A stretch of 64,000 bases of DNA, from NCBI GenBank assembly GCA_028713975.1, contig JAQTNE010000001.1, forward strand, positions 1 to 64,000, in the 5' to 3' direction. The notes beneath the pieces were generated by a model that saw only the letters and a list, made by a program, of their open reading frames with translations, was not told the DNA's origin and searched no databases. The translations under genes and the position numbers were made by a program. This DNA is from Sulfuricella sp. GTDB taxonomy: Bacteria; Pseudomonadota; Gammaproteobacteria; Burkholderiales; Sulfuricellaceae. Shown in pieces: positions 53,610-64,000 of the stretch; position 1 is the stretch's first letter, and each line of letters begins with the position of its first letter.

Positions 53610-55526
53610 ATGGGAAAAATCATCGGCATTGACTTGGGTACCACCAACTCGTGCGTGGCCGTCATGGAAAACGGCCAGTCCAAGGTCATCGAAAACTCCG
53701 AAGGCGCGCGCACCACGCCGTCCATCGTCGCCTACGCCGAAGACGGCGAAATCCTGTGCGGCGCACCGGCCAAGCGCCAGGCCGTCACCAACCCGAAAAA
53801 CACCTTGTACGCGGTGAAACGCCTGATTGGCCGCCGTTTCGAGGAAAAAGAAGTGCAAAAAGACATCGGCCTGATGCCCTTCTGTATTCTCAAGGCCGAC
53901 AACGGCGATGCCTGGGTACAAGTGCGCGACAAGAAAATGGCGCCGCCGCAGGTTTCCGCAGAAGTGCTGCGCAAAATGAAGAAGACCGCCGAAGACTACC
54001 TCGGCGAAGAAGTCACCGAAGCGGTGATCACCGTGCCGGCCTACTTCAACGACAGCCAGCGCCAAGCCACCAAAGACGCGGGTCGCATTGCCGGTCTGGA
54101 AGTGAAACGCATCATCAACGAGCCGACCGCGGCCGCGCTGGCCTTCGGCATGGACAAGAAAGAAGGTGACCGCAAGGTCGCGGTATTCGACCTGGGCGGG
54201 GGCACCTTCGACGTTTCCATCATCGAGATCGCCGAGATCGAGGGCGAACACCAGTTCGAGGTGCTGTCCACCAACGGCGACACCTTCCTCGGCGGCGAAG
54301 ACTTCGACCAGCGCCTGATGGACTACCTGGTGGATGAATTCAAGAAAGACAGCGGCGTCGATCTGAAGAATGACGTGCTCGCCCTGCAACGTCTGAAAGA
54401 CGCCGCCGAAAAGGCCAAGATCGAGCTGTCTTCCGGCCAGCAGACCGAGGTCAACCTGCCTTACATCACCGCCGACGCCACCGGGCCGAAGCACCTTGCG
54501 GTCAAAATCACCCGCAGCAAGTTCGAGAGTCTGGTCGAAGACCTGATCGAGCGCACCGTTGCGCCCTGCCGCATGGCGATCAAGGATGCCGGCGTCAAGC
54601 TCGACGACATTGCCGACGTGATCCTGGTCGGCGGCCAGTCCCGCATGCCCAAGGTACAGGAGAAGGTCAAGGAAATTTTCGGCAAAGAGCCGCGCAAGGA
54701 CGTCAACCCCGACGAAGCCGTTGCCGTCGGCGCCGCCATTCAGGGCGGCGTGCTGCAAGGCGAAGTGAAGGACGTGCTGCTGCTCGACGTGACGCCATTG
54801 TCTCTCGGCATCGAAACCATGGGCGGCGTGATGACCAAGCTGATCCAGAAGAACACCACCATCCCGACCAAGGCGTCGCAGGTGTTCTCCACCGCCGAGG
54901 ACAACCAGAACGCGGTGACCATCCACGTGCTGCAGGGCGAACGCGAAGTGGCTGCCGGCAACAAGAGCCTGGGCCAGTTCAACCTGTCCGACATCCCGCC
55001 TGCGTCGCGCGGTATGCCGCAGATTGAGGTCACCTTCGACATCGACGCCAACGGCATCTTGCACGTTTCCGCCAAGGATAAGGCCACCGGCAAGGAGAAC
55101 AAGATCAAGATCCAGGCCAGCTCCGGTCTGTCCGAGGAAGAAATCCGCCGCATGGAGCAGGACGCGGCGACCCACGCCGAGGAAGACCGCAAGACGCTGG
55201 AACTGGTCAACGCCCGCAACCAGTGCGACGCCATGGTACATTCGGTGAAAAAATCGCTGACCGACTATGGCGACAAGATCGACGCCGACGAAAAAGCCAG
55301 GATCGAGGCCGCGCTGAAAGATGCCGAGGAAGCCCTCAAAGGCAACGACAAGGACACCATCGAAGCCAAGACCAAGGCACTGGCCGACGCCTCCCACAAG
55401 CTGGCGGAAAAAATGTACGCCGATCAGGCACCACCGGAAGCGGGCGGCGCTGAACCGGGCAATAAAGAGGCGGACGACAACGTGGTGGATGCCGAGTTTG
55501 AGGAAGTCAAAACTGAGAAGAAGTAA
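53610..55526 (+). CDS. dnaK: Molecular chaperone DnaK (Hsp70)
   Basis: ATP-dependent folding chaperone. The nucleotide-binding domain starts [20 protein letters not shown], with [15 protein letters not shown] and [11 protein letters not shown]. The substrate-binding domain has [16 protein letters not shown] and the tail ends in a [13 protein letters not shown] motif. 638 residues, full length. It is 76 bases after grpE. A strong palindrome separates it from dnaJ. Confidence 0.98.
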   Translation: MGKIIGIDLGTTNSCVAVMENGQSKVIENSEGARTTPSIVAYAEDGEILCGAPAKRQAVTNPKNTLYAVKRLIGRRFEEKEVQKDIGLMPFCILKADNGDAWVQVRDKKMAPPQVSAEVLRKMKKTAEDYLGEEVTEAVITVPAYFNDSQRQATKDAGRIAGLEVKRIINEPTAAALAFGMDKKEGDRKVAVFDLGGGTFDVSIIEIAEIEGEHQFEVLSTNGDTFLGGEDFDQRLMDYLVDEFKKDSGVDLKNDVLALQRLKDAAEKAKIELSSGQQTEVNLPYITADATGPKHLAVKITRSKFESLVEDLIERTVAPCRMAIKDAGVKLDDIADVILVGGQSRMPKVQEKVKEIFGKEPRKDVNPDEAVAVGAAIQGGVLQGEVKDVLLLDVTPLSLGIETMGGVMTKLIQKNTTIPTKASQVFSTAEDNQNAVTIHVLQGEREVAAGNKSLGQFNLSDIPPASRGMPQIEVTFDIDANGILHVSAKDKATGKENKIKIQASSGLSEEEIRRMEQDAATHAEEDRKTLELVNARNQCDAMVHSVKKSLTDYGDKIDADEKARIEAALKDAEEALKGNDKDTIEAKTKALADASHKLAEKMYADQAPPEAGGAEPGNKEADDNVVDAEFEEVKTEKK

Positions 55527-55534
55527 AACCCATT

Positions 55535-55618
55535 AACCGCAGAGGACGCGGAGGACGCAGAGGAAAAGCGCCAGATTCATGCCTGGCATTTCTCCGCGTC
55601 CTCCGCGTCCTCTGCGGT
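55535..55618. repeat. AACCGCAGAG-family palindrome between dnaK and dnaJ
   Basis: The left arm AACCGCAGAGGACGCGGAGG then ACGCAGAGGA; the right arm TCTCCGCGTCCTCCGCGTCC then TCTGCGGT. The arms are nearly perfect inverted copies of 28-30 bases with 9-base periodicity and about 25 bases between. This is one of the best-paired members of the family and would form a strong mRNA hairpin. Confidence 0.88.
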
Positions 55619-55632
55619 AAAGATTGGTAATT

Positions 55633-56760
55633 ATGTCAAAACGCGACTTTTACGAAATTCTCGGCGTCAACAAAGATGCCAACGATGACGAGATCAAGAA
55701 GGCTTACCGCAAGCTCGCCATGAAGTTTCATCCGGATCGCAATCCGGATAATCCCAAAGCGGAAGAGCATTTCAAGGAAGCCAAGGAAGCTTACGAGGCG
55801 CTGTCCGACCCACAGAAACGTGCGGCTTACGACCAGTACGGCCACGCCGGGGTTGACCCGCAGGCCGGCATGGGCGGCGGTGCTGGCATGGGCGGTTTCG
55901 CGGACGCCTTCGGCGATATTTTCGGCGATATTTTCGGCGGTGCCGGTGGGCGCGGCGGCGGGCGCTCCAACGTCTACCGCGGCGCCGACCTGCGCTACAA
56001 CCTGGAAATCTCGCTGGAAGAAGCTGCCCGCGGCACCGAAACCAAGATCCGCATTCCCACCATGGCGGCATGTGACACTTGCCACGGCTCGGGCGCCAAA
56101 GCCGGTACCAAGCCGGAAACCTGCCCTACTTGCGCGGGCCACGGCCAGGTGCGGATGCAGCAGGGCTTTTTCTCGATCCAGCAGGCCTGCCCCAAGTGCC
56201 ACGGCAGCGGCAAGGTCATCGCCAACCCCTGCCCCACCTGCCAGGGCAGTGGCCGGGTCAAGCAGTACAAGACCCTGGCGGTAAAAATCCCTTCCGGCGT
56301 CGACGAGGGCGATCGCATCCGGCTGTCGGGCGAAGGCGAGGCTGGCGTCAACGGCGGGCCGCCGGGCGACCTCTACGTGGTGATCCAGATCAAGGCCCAC
56401 TCCGTTTTCCAGCGCGACCACAACGACCTGCACTGCGAAATGCCGATCAGCTTCACCACCGCCGCACTGGGCGGCGAAATCGAAATTCCGACGCTGGACG
56501 GTCACGCCAAAATAAAAATCCCGGCGGAAACCCAGTCCGGCAAGGTGTTCCGCCTGCGCGGCAAGGGCATCAAGGGCGTGCGCAGCAGCACGCACGGCGA
56601 TCTGCTCTGCCATATGGTGCTTGAGACCCCGGTCAACCTGACCGAGCGCCAGAAGGAACTATTCAAGGAACTCGAGGCATTGAGCTGGGGCCACGAAGCG
56701 ACCCACAACCCACGCGCGAAATCCTGGATGGATAAGGTACGCCAGTTTTTCGGGCAATAG
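55633..56760 (+). CDS. dnaJ: Chaperone protein DnaJ (Hsp40)
   Basis: Stimulates DnaK ATPase and delivers substrates. The J domain has [10 protein letters not shown]-type HPD ([14 protein letters not shown]), a Gly/Phe linker ([23 protein letters not shown], split), four zinc-binding repeats [24 protein letters not shown] and CPTCQGSG, and the C-terminal substrate domain. 375 residues from ATG 55633 ([12 protein letters not shown]). The track start at 55624 is a TTG. Confidence 0.98.
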   Translation: MSKRDFYEILGVNKDANDDEIKKAYRKLAMKFHPDRNPDNPKAEEHFKEAKEAYEALSDPQKRAAYDQYGHAGVDPQAGMGGGAGMGGFADAFGDIFGDIFGGAGGRGGGRSNVYRGADLRYNLEISLEEAARGTETKIRIPTMAACDTCHGSGAKAGTKPETCPTCAGHGQVRMQQGFFSIQQACPKCHGSGKVIANPCPTCQGSGRVKQYKTLAVKIPSGVDEGDRIRLSGEGEAGVNGGPPGDLYVVIQIKAHSVFQRDHNDLHCEMPISFTTAALGGEIEIPTLDGHAKIKIPAETQSGKVFRLRGKGIKGVRSSTHGDLLCHMVLETPVNLTERQKELFKELEALSWGHEATHNPRAKSWMDKVRQFFGQ

Positions 56761-56780
56761 CCTTGTGAATGACAGGCAAT

Positions 56781-56809
56781 AAAAAAGGGAGGCGATGCCT
56801 CCCTTTTTT
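56781..56809. terminator. Bidirectional rho-independent terminator (dnaJ / cysS)
   Basis: AAAAAAGGGAGGC-GAT-GCCTCCCTTTTTT is a perfect 13-bp stem whose A and T runs serve both strands. It lies between the convergent dnaJ and cysS stops and should end both transcripts. Confidence 0.93.
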
Positions 56810-56815
56810 ATTCGG

Positions 56816-58231
56816 CTAGTTGCGCCGCCACACCGTACCCTGCGCGGTGTCTTCCAGCACGATGCCGACATCCAGCAGCTCCTTGCGGATGCGATCGGCC
56901 TCGGCGTAATTTTTTGCGTTTTTCGCTACCATGCGCTTTTCAATAAGTCGCTCAATGTCTACATTTGGCTTTAAAGAGGAACCCTCGGCTAAAGTACCCC
57001 AGCCAGCCATTGTTCCCTGAAAGAATTCGTCTGGATCGCGCTGCAACAGACCCAAGGTCGCGCCCAATGACCGAAGCAATCCGGCCAGGCGCGCGTCGCG
57101 AGATTTGTTGACCTCGCCCGCCAAGTCGAACAACACGGCGACCGCTTCGGCGGTATTGAAATCGTCCTCCATCGCCGCCTTGAAGGCGGCGGCGTAGGGA
57201 TCATGCCAGTCGACAGTGACTTCGTCCGGCGGCACATTCTTCAGCGCGGTGTAAAGCCGCGTCAGCGCGCCCTTGGCGTCATCCAGATGCTGGTCGGAAT
57301 AGTTCAGCGGGCTGCGGTAGTGGGCGCGCAGGATGAAGAAACGGATAATTTCTGCACCTTTTATTTTGTCATCTGCAAATTTCTTATCAAACACTTCGCG
57401 GATGGTGAAAAAATTACCCAGCGACTTCGACATCTTTTCGTTGTCGACCCGCACGAAACCGTTGTGTATCCAATAGTTGACGTGCTGGTGGCCGTGCGCG
57501 CCCTCGGACTGGGCGATCTCATTCTCGTGGTGGGGAAACTGCAAATCCGCGCCGCCGCCATGGATGTCAAAATGATCGCCGAGCAACGCATCGCTCATCA
57601 CCGAGCATTCAATATGCCAGCCCGGACGACCCGAACCCCACGGCGAATCCCACTGCGGTTCATCGGGCTTGGCCGATTTCCACAGCACGAAATCGAGCGG
57701 GTCATCCTTGCCGACCGCGACTTCCACTCGTTCACCGGCACGCAGATCGTCGAGCGACTTGCCGGAGAGCTTGCCGTAGCCGGGGAATTTGTGCACCGAA
57801 TAGCACACGTCGCCGCTCTTCGCCACATAGGCCAGCCCGTTGTCCATCAGCGCCTGGATCATCGCGACCATGCCCGGCACGAACTGGGTGGCGCGCGGCT
57901 CGTAAGTGGGCTTTTCCACCCCGAGTTTCGCCGCATCCTCATCCATCGCCGCGATGAAGCGACCGGTCAGCACATCAATGGCCTCGTGGTTCTCTGCGGC
58001 GCGTTTGATGATCTTGTCGTCGATGTCGGTGATGTTGCGCACGTAAGTCACATCGTAGCCATCGGCCTTGAGCCAGCGCTGAATCATGTCAAACACCACC
58101 AGCACGCGGGCGTGGCCCAGATGGCAGTAGTCGTACACCGTCATGCCGCACACATACATGCGCACTTTGCCGGGTTCGATTGGGACGAAATCCTGCTTGG
58201 AGCGGGAAAGGGAATTGTAGATTTTCAGCAT
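56816..58231 (-). CDS. cysS: Cysteinyl-tRNA synthetase
   Basis: Class I synthetase charging tRNA-Cys. It has the zinc/HIGH region [20 protein letters not shown] and [16 protein letters not shown] for ATP binding, plus GWHIECSVM and the [19 protein letters not shown] zinc ligands. 471 residues, full length. It is divergent in repeat context from glnS, which lies upstream on the same strand with a palindromic repeat in between. Confidence 0.97.
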   Translation of the reverse strand: MLKIYNSLSRSKQDFVPIEPGKVRMYVCGMTVYDYCHLGHARVLVVFDMIQRWLKADGYDVTYVRNITDIDDKIIKRAAENHEAIDVLTGRFIAAMDEDAAKLGVEKPTYEPRATQFVPGMVAMIQALMDNGLAYVAKSGDVCYSVHKFPGYGKLSGKSLDDLRAGERVEVAVGKDDPLDFVLWKSAKPDEPQWDSPWGSGRPGWHIECSVMSDALLGDHFDIHGGGADLQFPHHENEIAQSEGAHGHQHVNYWIHNGFVRVDNEKMSKSLGNFFTIREVFDKKFADDKIKGAEIIRFFILRAHYRSPLNYSDQHLDDAKGALTRLYTALKNVPPDEVTVDWHDPYAAAFKAAMEDDFNTAEAVAVLFDLAGEVNKSRDARLAGLLRSLGATLGLLQRDPDEFFQGTMAGWGTLAEGSSLKPNVDIERLIEKRMVAKNAKNYAEADRIRKELLDVGIVLEDTAQGTVWRRN

Positions 58232-58246
58232 CGTAGTACACCTTCT

Positions 58247-58317
58247 AACCGCAGAGGCGCGGAGACGCAGAGATTCCAGCTATTGGATTTTCTCAGCACC
58301 TCCGCGCCTCTGCGGTA
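58247..58317. repeat. AACCGCAGAG-family palindrome between glnS and cysS
   Basis: The left arm AACCGCAGAGGCGCGGAGAC then GCAGAG; the right arm CACCTCCGCGCCTCTGCGGT. They are inverted, with about 26 bases between. It ends six bases before the glnS stop and fills the gap to the cysS start. Confidence 0.85.
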
Positions 58318-58322
58318 AAAAA

Positions 58323-59999
58323 TCAGCCCTGTTCTTTCGTCCAGGAATCCTTGAGCGTCACCGTGCGATTGAACACCAGCTTTTTGCCCGGCTGATGTTC
58401 CTTGCGGTCGGCGCAGAAATAACCCAGCCGTTCGAACTGGTAACGGGTTTCAGGCGGCACATCGCGCACGGCAGGCTCGACCCAGCCCGACACCACCTCC
58501 AGCGAGTGGGGGTTGATGAATTCGCGGAAGTCGCGTTCCTTGTCCGCGTCCGGCTCGGCTACGGTGAACAGGCGGTCGTACAGGTGGATTTCCACCGGCA
58601 GCGCGTGTTCGACGGAAACCCAGTGGATCACGCCCTTGACCTTGCGGCCTTCGGGATTTTTTCCGAGGGTGTTGGGGTCGATGGAGCAGCGCAGTTCAAT
58701 CACGTTGCCCGCCGCATCCTTGATGACTTCGTCGCATTTGATTACGTAGCTGTAGCGCAGGCGCACTTCGCCGCCCGGTACCAGGCGCTGCCAGCCGGGC
58801 GGCGGGGTTTCGGCGAAATCGTCGGCTTCGATCCATATCTCTTTCGAGAACGGCACCAGCCGGCTGCCGAATTCGGGATGGTTGGGATGAAAGCCGGCCT
58901 CGCGCGACTGGGTTTCGCCTTCGGCAAAGTTGCTGATCACCAGCTTGAGCGGCCTGACCACCGCCATCACGCGCGGCACGCGCACTTCCATATCCTCGCG
59001 GATGCAGCCTTCGAGTACGCTCATATCGACCACGTTGTCGCTCTTGGAAATGCCGATGCGTCGAGCAAATTCGCGAATGCCCTCAGGGGTGTAGCCGCGC
59101 CGGCGCATACCGGTAATAGTCGGCATGCGCGGATCGTCCCAGCCCGCCACCCGCTTTTCCGTCACGAGCTGGTTGAGCTTGCGCTTGCTGGTGAGGGTGT
59201 ATTGCAGTTCCAGCCGGGAGAATTCGATCTGCTGCGGGTGACACGGCACGGAAAGCTGATCCAGCACCCAGTCGTAAAGCGGGCGGTGATCTTCGAACTC
59301 GAGCGTACACAGGGAATGAGTGATGTTTTCCAGCGCGTCGGAAATGCAATGGGTGTAGTCGTACATCGGGTAAATGCACCACTTGTCGCCAGTGCGAATA
59401 TGGTGGGAACGCTTGATGCGGTAGATCACCGGGTCGCGCAGATTGATATTGGGCGAGGCCATGTCGATCTTGGCGCGCAGCACCTTGCTGCCGTCAGCAA
59501 ACTCGCCTGTGCGCATCCGGGCAAACAGGTCGAGGTTCTCCGCCACGACACGGTCGCGGTGAGGGCTGTTTTTGCCCGGCGCGGTGAGCGTGCCGCGGTA
59601 CTCGCGCATCTCTTCGGCGCTGAGCTCATCCACGTAAGCCTTGCCCTGCCGAATCAACTCGACCGCATAATCGTAAAGCGCCTCGAAATAATCCGATGCC
59701 CAGCGCACTTCGCCGTCCCACTGGAACCCCAGCCAGCGCACGTCATCCTGAATGGACTGGGCGTATTCCTCGCTTTCTTTCTCCGGGTTGGTGTCATCGA
59801 AGCGCAAATTGCATTTGCCGTGATAATCCAGCGCCAGGCCAAAATTCAGGCAAATCGACTTGGCGTGGCCGACGTGCAGATAGCCGTTCGGCTCAGGCGG
59901 AAAGCGGGTGACAATGGCCTTGTGCTTGCCGCCGGCAAGATCGCTTTCGATAATGTTGCGGATGAAATGGGGAACGGGGGCGTTATCGCTGCTGCTCAT
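58323..59999 (-). CDS. glnS: Glutaminyl-tRNA synthetase
   Basis: Class I synthetase charging tRNA-Gln directly. HIGH-type motif [20 protein letters not shown], and the KMSKS equivalent [13 protein letters not shown]-terminal anticodon-binding beta-barrel ends in [11 protein letters not shown]. 558 residues from ATG 59999 ([15 protein letters not shown]). The track start at 60101 adds an unlikely lead-in that runs into the divergent TPR gene's start region. The presence of GlnRS fits a beta- or gammaproteobacterium. Confidence 0.96.
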   Translation of the reverse strand: MSSSDNAPVPHFIRNIIESDLAGGKHKAIVTRFPPEPNGYLHVGHAKSICLNFGLALDYHGKCNLRFDDTNPEKESEEYAQSIQDDVRWLGFQWDGEVRWASDYFEALYDYAVELIRQGKAYVDELSAEEMREYRGTLTAPGKNSPHRDRVVAENLDLFARMRTGEFADGSKVLRAKIDMASPNINLRDPVIYRIKRSHHIRTGDKWCIYPMYDYTHCISDALENITHSLCTLEFEDHRPLYDWVLDQLSVPCHPQQIEFSRLELQYTLTSKRKLNQLVTEKRVAGWDDPRMPTITGMRRRGYTPEGIREFARRIGISKSDNVVDMSVLEGCIREDMEVRVPRVMAVVRPLKLVISNFAEGETQSREAGFHPNHPEFGSRLVPFSKEIWIEADDFAETPPPGWQRLVPGGEVRLRYSYVIKCDEVIKDAAGNVIELRCSIDPNTLGKNPEGRKVKGVIHWVSVEHALPVEIHLYDRLFTVAEPDADKERDFREFINPHSLEVVSGWVEPAVRDVPPETRYQFERLGYFCADRKEHQPGKKLVFNRTVTLKDSWTKEQG

Positions 60000-60100
60000 A
60001 AGTTGGGCTGTCTGAAAGTAATTAAAGCAAAGAGTTTGGTGAAAAGGGCGCTTCTTGTTAGAATTCGGCTTGTCTGTAAACAGCGAAAAGTATACTACCA

Positions 60101-61192
60101 ATGAGCCGTTTCCGCATTGCCGCGACCCTGACCATCCTGTCTTGCACCATGTTCATGGCTGTCGCACAGCCCGTGTATGCCGATGAGTTGCAGGAAATCA
60201 ACAAACTTTACAAACAAGGGCAGAACGGCAAGGCACTGGAACGCCTTGAAAGTTTTCTCACCAGCCGCCCCAAGGACGCCCAAGGGCCGAAAATCGCCCA
60301 AGGACGCTTCCTCAAGGGTTTAATCCTGGCTGAGCTGGGAAAAAATGCAGAGGCGATCCAGGTCTTCACCAAGCTCACCGAGGAATACCCGGAACTGCCC
60401 GAACCTTATAACAACCTGGCGGTGCTGTACGCGTCCCAAGGCCAGTACGACAAAGCCAGGCACGCCCTGGAAATGGCGATCAGCACTCACCCCAGCTATG
60501 CCACCGCGCACGAGAACCTGGGCGACATCTACGCCAAAATGGCCAGCCAGGCCTATGATAAGGCGCTGCAACTGGACAAGAGCAATGCCACCGCACAAAC
60601 CAAGCTGGCGCTGGTGAAGGAACTGTTCTCCGTCACCAGCAAGGCGAACCGGGCACCGGTACCGGCGCCATCTTCATCCGGGGCAGAACCAACCAAACCG
60701 GTTCCTGTGCCAGCGCCAGTCACATCCAAACCCGTGCCTGAAGCCAAACCTGCACCTGAAATCAAAGAAGTCAAACCGACACCCGAAGCCAAACCCGCGC
60801 CTGAGGCCAAATCTGCTCCAGCCCCCACCGAGCAGGGCAGCAAATCCGATACCCAGGCCGCAGTGCTGAAAACCTTGCACGGTTGGGCCAAGGCCTGGTC
60901 CGGCAAGAATGTGGGCGCTTATCTCGCCTACTATGCCAGGGATTTCAAGACGCCCGGCGGCGAAAACCGCACCGCTTGGGAAAAATCCCGCAAGGAGCGC
61001 ATCGGCAAGCCAAAGTCCATTCATGTCAGTATCGAATCGCCACGTGTCAGCCTGATAGATACCGGCCATGTCAGCGTCACATTCAGGCAGGCCTATAAAT
61101 CCGACGCCCTGTCGACCTCCACCCAAAAAACCGTTGTCCTGGTCAAGACTGGCGATAAATGGCTGATCCAGCAAGAACGGATCGGCCGATAG
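60101..61192 (+). CDS. Exported TPR protein with C-terminal NTF2-like (Cds6-type) domain
   Basis: A 363-residue protein. The signal peptide ends near AVAQPVYA (about residue 27). TPR-type helices span about 30-170 ([26 protein letters not shown] is a clear unit). A proline-rich linker of repeated PxPE(A/I)K units (about 185-250, such as [14 protein letters not shown]) may cross the envelope. The C-terminal domain (about 255-363, [26 protein letters not shown]...WLIQQERI) is an NTF2-like fold seen in L,D-transpeptidase partners. It precedes such a transpeptidase, which ends in the same kind of domain. It probably helps cell-wall remodelling; this is inference. Confidence 0.88.
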   Translation: MSRFRIAATLTILSCTMFMAVAQPVYADELQEINKLYKQGQNGKALERLESFLTSRPKDAQGPKIAQGRFLKGLILAELGKNAEAIQVFTKLTEEYPELPEPYNNLAVLYASQGQYDKARHALEMAISTHPSYATAHENLGDIYAKMASQAYDKALQLDKSNATAQTKLALVKELFSVTSKANRAPVPAPSSSGAEPTKPVPVPAPVTSKPVPEAKPAPEIKEVKPTPEAKPAPEAKSAPAPTEQGSKSDTQAAVLKTLHGWAKAWSGKNVGAYLAYYARDFKTPGGENRTAWEKSRKERIGKPKSIHVSIESPRVSLIDTGHVSVTFRQAYKSDALSTSTQKTVVLVKTGDKWLIQQERIGR

Positions 61193-61239
61193 TTGCTTTC
61201 TCAGAATTGCGGGCTACGGAAAAACACAATTTGTTCGGC

Positions 61240-62514
61240 ATGACAAGGCTAACCCCGGCGGCACCTTTCGCATCTCCCTCCACAAAAACCCGAGAACGCT
61301 CCGGCCTGGCTTGCGCGCTGCTGTGCGCCATTTTCGTTGTCTTGCTGTCGCCACGCGCAATGGCAATGGGCAGCAAACCGCCGGTACAAAAGCGCGAAGC
61401 CCAGAGCCCGGCACAGGGCGACATTGAATCCATGCTGGTCAAAAGCCTGCTGGAAATCCGGGAGAGCCGCCTGGACCTGGCCCTGAAAGATATCGATGCC
61501 TTGCTCAGGAGCTACCCCAATTTCAAGCTGGCTCACCTGATCCGGGGCGATCTACTCATGGCGCGGGCATACCCGCTCAGCAACATCGGCAATGTCGCCG
61601 GTGCCTCCCCGCAGCAAATGTCCGACCTGCGCGAAGAGGCTCGTGCCCGGCTACGGCGCCATCTGGAGCAATTGCCCGCCAACCGCGTACCTAAATATCT
61701 GGTGCAATTGCAACCGGAGCAGCACCACGCCGTGGTGGTAGATACCGAAAAATCCCGTCTTTATCTGTTCCAGAATGATAACGGCACGCCGCGTTATATG
61801 GCCGACTACTACATCAGCGTCGGCAAGGCCGGTGCGGAAAAGATCAAGGAAGGGGATCTGAAAACGCCGCTGGGGGTCTATTTCATCACTTCCAGCCTGT
61901 CAAAATCCCAGATTTCCGCCTTTTATGGCAACGGCGCTTTCCCTATCAGCTATCCTAACGAATGGGATAGGCAACACGGCAAAAACGGCCACGGTATCTG
62001 GCTGCACGGAGTGCCGAGCGATACTTACAGCCGCCCGCCCCGCGCCAGCAGCGGTTGCGTCGTATTGTCCAATCCCGACCTGGACAAACTCGGCAAAAAT
62101 CTCCAGATTGGACTGACACCGGTGGTCATCAGCGAGCGGGTGGAATGGGTCGATCCCAAGGAACTGCTTGCACAGCGCAACGATCTCGGCGGTCAGATTG
62201 AAAACTGGCGCAAGGATTGGGAAAGCATTGATTCAAATAAATATTTGCGGCATTATTCCAAAAACTTCAAAGCGCTAGAGCAAAATTATGCTTCATGGGA
62301 CAGCCAGAAACGCTCGGTCAATGCAGGCAAATCCTGGATCAAGGTCAAGCTGTCGGACATCAGCATTTTTGGTTATCCGGGCTATGAAAACCTGATGGTG
62401 GTAACATTCACCCAGGATTACAATAGCAACAATCTGAAGAACCAGATGCGCAAGCGCCAGTACTGGAAGCTCGAAAACCACGAATGGAAAATCATTTACG
62501 AGGGGGCCGCATGA
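61240..62514 (+). CDS. L,D-transpeptidase (YkuD) with C-terminal Cds6-type domain
   Basis: Periplasmic enzyme that forms or edits 3-3 peptidoglycan crosslinks or attaches proteins. 424 residues from ATG 61240. The N-terminus has a membrane or signal segment ALLCAIFVVLLSPRAMA. A helical region follows, then the YkuD domain with HHAVVVDTEKSRLYLFQND, GDLKTPLGVYFI and the catalytic HGIWLHGVPSD ... ASSGCVVLSNPD (Cys about 273). A C-terminal NTF2-like domain (about 315-424, WRKDWESIDSNKYLRHYS...WKIIYEGAA) resembles that of the upstream TPR protein. The stop overlaps the next gene's ATG in ATGA. The track start at 61159 overlaps the TPR gene and was not used. Confidence 0.9.
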   Translation: MTRLTPAAPFASPSTKTRERSGLACALLCAIFVVLLSPRAMAMGSKPPVQKREAQSPAQGDIESMLVKSLLEIRESRLDLALKDIDALLRSYPNFKLAHLIRGDLLMARAYPLSNIGNVAGASPQQMSDLREEARARLRRHLEQLPANRVPKYLVQLQPEQHHAVVVDTEKSRLYLFQNDNGTPRYMADYYISVGKAGAEKIKEGDLKTPLGVYFITSSLSKSQISAFYGNGAFPISYPNEWDRQHGKNGHGIWLHGVPSDTYSRPPRASSGCVVLSNPDLDKLGKNLQIGLTPVVISERVEWVDPKELLAQRNDLGGQIENWRKDWESIDSNKYLRHYSKNFKALEQNYASWDSQKRSVNAGKSWIKVKLSDISIFGYPGYENLMVVTFTQDYNSNNLKNQMRKRQYWKLENHEWKIIYEGAA

Positions 62515-63170
62515 AAATCCGCCTGACACTTCTGATCGTTAGCCTGTTTCTCTGCACTGGCGCATTCGCTACCAACCCGCAAGTAAAAATGCGCACCAAC
62601 CTGGGAGAGGTGGTATTTGAACTCTACCCCGACAAGGCGCCTAAAACCGTCGCCAACTTCCTGCAATACGTGAATAACAACTACTACAACGGCACTGTCT
62701 TTCATCGAAGTATCGATAAATTCATCATCCAGGGCGGCGGTTTTACTCCGGATTTCCAGTACAAGCCCACGCTCGCCCCGATTCCCAACGAAGCCGCCAA
62801 CGGTCTCAGGAACGAACGCGGCATGCTCGCCATGGCGCGCACTTATGACCCCGATTCAGCCACCTCGCAGTTTTTCATCAACCTCGATGACAACAAGTTC
62901 CTCAACTTCCATCGCCCGCTTCCCGACTATTATGGATACTGCGTATTCGGCAAGGTGATCAAGGGCATGGATGTAGCGAAGAAAATTGCCGCCCTGCCCA
63001 CCGGCGCCGGCGGCCCGTTCCCTTCCGATGTCCCGGCCCAGCCGGTGATCATCGAGGAAATGGCAATGGCCGCCGAAGAACCCTCGCTGGCAGCAGCGGA
63101 TGCGCCCACCAAGATCATCAAGACCACCAAGAAAACCCAAAAGCGCAAAAAGGAAAAAATCCATGGTTAA
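62511..63170 (+). CDS. ppiA: Periplasmic peptidyl-prolyl cis-trans isomerase (cyclophilin)
   Basis: Proline isomerase for envelope proteins. Signal peptide [20 protein letters not shown], then a cyclophilin domain with [15 protein letters not shown] and [21 protein letters not shown]. The C-terminal tail is lysine rich ([16 protein letters not shown]), which is unusual for this family. 219 residues. The ATG at 62511 overlaps the transpeptidase stop. It overlaps ppiB by eight bases. Confidence 0.94.
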   Translation: MKIRLTLLIVSLFLCTGAFATNPQVKMRTNLGEVVFELYPDKAPKTVANFLQYVNNNYYNGTVFHRSIDKFIIQGGGFTPDFQYKPTLAPIPNEAANGLRNERGMLAMARTYDPDSATSQFFINLDDNKFLNFHRPLPDYYGYCVFGKVIKGMDVAKKIAALPTGAGGPFPSDVPAQPVIIEEMAMAAEEPSLAAADAPTKIIKTTKKTQKRKKEKIHG

Positions 63171-63654
63171 GCTTCACACCAATTTCGGCGACATCACCAT
63201 TGAGCTGGACGCCGAAAAAGCACCCAAGACTGCTGAAAACTTTCTTAAATATGTGGAAAAAGGCTTCTACGACGGCACGATCTTCCACCGCGTGATCGAC
63301 GGTTTCATGATTCAGGGCGGCGGCTTCATGCCCGACCTGATCCAGAAAGAAACCATGGCACAAATCGAGAATGAAGCCGCCAATGGCCTGAAAAACGGAA
63401 TCTACACTATCGCCATGGCGCGCACGCCAGATCCCCACTCGGCTTCCAGCCAGTTCTTCATCAACACGGCAAACAACGGCTTCCTCGACTACACTGCGCC
63501 AACCCCGCAAGGATTCGGCTATTGCGTATTTGGCAAGGTGACCGATGGCAAGGAAGTGGTGGATCGTATCGGCAAGGCCAAAACCGGCAACCAGGCCGGC
63601 TACCAGGACGTGCCTCTCGAGGATGTCGTCATTGAAAGCGCAACAGTCTGCTGA
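63163..63654 (+). CDS. ppiB: Cytoplasmic peptidyl-prolyl cis-trans isomerase B
   Basis: Cyclophilin without signal peptide, 163 residues from ATG 63163 ([23 protein letters not shown]). The active-site region [18 protein letters not shown] and [18 protein letters not shown] are conserved. It is closely related to the preceding ppiA, so the pair may derive from a tandem duplication. The track start at 63100 lies in ppiA's lysine-rich tail. Confidence 0.96.
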   Translation: MVKLHTNFGDITIELDAEKAPKTAENFLKYVEKGFYDGTIFHRVIDGFMIQGGGFMPDLIQKETMAQIENEAANGLKNGIYTIAMARTPDPHSASSQFFINTANNGFLDYTAPTPQGFGYCVFGKVTDGKEVVDRIGKAKTGNQAGYQDVPLEDVVIESATVC

Positions 63655-63710
63655 CTTCAAACCGGAGGCGAGAGGCCGGGGCTTGCCGTCCCTTTTGGTC
63701 TCTAATAGTT

Positions 63711-63869
63711 AGTCATGGTAAAACAGGTGGATGCGGCACGAGCCTGCTACCTCCCCCTTTGTAAAAGGGGGATTGAGGGGGATTTAACGGTAGCGGTTAT
63801 TCGCCGCGCTTTTAAATCCCCCCTACCCCCCTTTTTCAAAGGGGGGCATCTCTTTGTTTCAGCGTGACT
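63711..63869. mobile_element. MITE-like repeat, long copy, between ppiB and lpxH
   Basis: It starts AGTCATGGTAAAAC and ends (inverted) AGTCACGCTGAAAC, an 11-of-14 terminal inverted repeat. Inside are GGATGCGGCACGAGCC and two inverted blocks of AAAGGGGGATTGAGGGGGATTT and AAATCCCCCCTACCCCCCTT. It shares both ends with the shorter copy at 28849-28934, which lacks the middle. No coding capacity. It fills most of the gap upstream of lpxH. Confidence 0.65.
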
Positions 63870-63886
63870 GACCAGTAGCCCCTGCC

Positions 63887-64000
63887 ATGCCCCACACTCT
63901 GTTCATCGCCGACCTTCATCTTTGCGCGAAACGCCCGCAGACCACCCAAATATTTCAGAACTTCGTACGCCACATCGCATCTCTGGCCGATGCGCTGTAC
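63887..64000 (+). CDS. lpxH: UDP-2,3-diacylglucosamine diphosphatase (partial, 5' end)
   Basis: The first 38 codons only, cut by the window end: MPHTLFIADLHLCAKRPQTT... The metallophosphatase motif I (ADLHL, Asp and His ligands) is present at the expected place. LpxH removes UMP from UDP-diacylglucosamine in lipid A synthesis. Its place after ppiB is common in betaproteobacteria. The call rests on a short stretch and on context. Confidence 0.75.
   Translation, partial: MPHTLFIADLHLCAKRPQTTQIFQNFVRHIASLADALY

Noticed and set aside
53577-55397. 606-codon minus-strand ORF opposite dnaK
   Set aside because: A long antisense ORF opposite dnaK is a well-known codon-bias artefact. The protein is low complexity and lacks motifs.

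Overview
The window looks like a chromosomal segment of a free-living betaproteobacterium, probably Nitrosomonadales-like (Sulfuricella/Gallionella/Nitrosomonas relatives). The signs are a 14-gene nuo operon with separate nuoC and nuoD followed by a DUF2818 gene, the order tpiA-secG-tRNA-Leu-nuoA, the hrcA-hemH-grpE-dnaK-dnaJ and fur-recN-nadK neighbourhoods, and a NorE/NorF-like pair. The placement is inferred from gene order and protein character; no database search was possible. Nearly all of the window is core genome. No gene-free stretch exceeds 300 bases.

Layout. (1) 1-6439, minus strand: an accessory island with a type I restriction-modification operon in the order hsdR, a GIY-YIG protein, hsdM, hsdS, then a small unknown ORF and a two-helix DUF2335-like membrane protein. 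hsdM carries several in-frame palindromic repeat insertions. (2) 6485-23309, minus strand: nudF, DUF2818, nuoN to nuoA, tRNA-Leu(GAG), secG, tpiA. (3) 23578-32722, plus strand: a PAS-rich NarX/UhpB-type histidine kinase and NarL-type regulator, then a phosphate region: pstS, two small unknown genes, a DUF47/PhoU-like protein, a Pit transporter and pstCAB. Matching Pho-box-like promoters precede pstS and pstC. (4) 32804-45190, mostly minus: glmM, folP, ftsH, rlmE, (yhbY plus), DUF4149, greA, carB, carA, dapB, bamE. (5) 45303-50337: fur and norEF-like genes (plus), recN and nadK (minus), hrcA (plus). (6) 50409-56760, plus: hemH, an EF-hand-like protein, and grpE-dnaK-dnaJ behind a sigma-32-type promoter. 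(7) 56816-59999, minus: cysS, glnS. (8) 60101-64000, plus: two envelope proteins that share a C-terminal NTF2-like (Cds6-type) domain, one a TPR protein and one an L,D-transpeptidase, then periplasmic and cytoplasmic cyclophilins and the first 38 codons of lpxH.

The most unusual feature is the density of palindromic repeat families. At least six families occur. Several sit exactly at gene junctions inside operons (nuoJ/I, nuoL/K, nuoM/N, carA/B, dnaK/J, hrcA/hemH, glnS/cysS, rlmE/ftsH), often abutting or supplying a stop codon. Two families also sit in frame inside coding sequences (hsdM, hemH). A two-copy MITE-like element flanks pit and lpxH. I did not find a clear-cut new multi-gene system. 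The best candidates for new biology are the restriction island's extra genes, the repeat insertions, and the two unknown genes in the phosphate locus.
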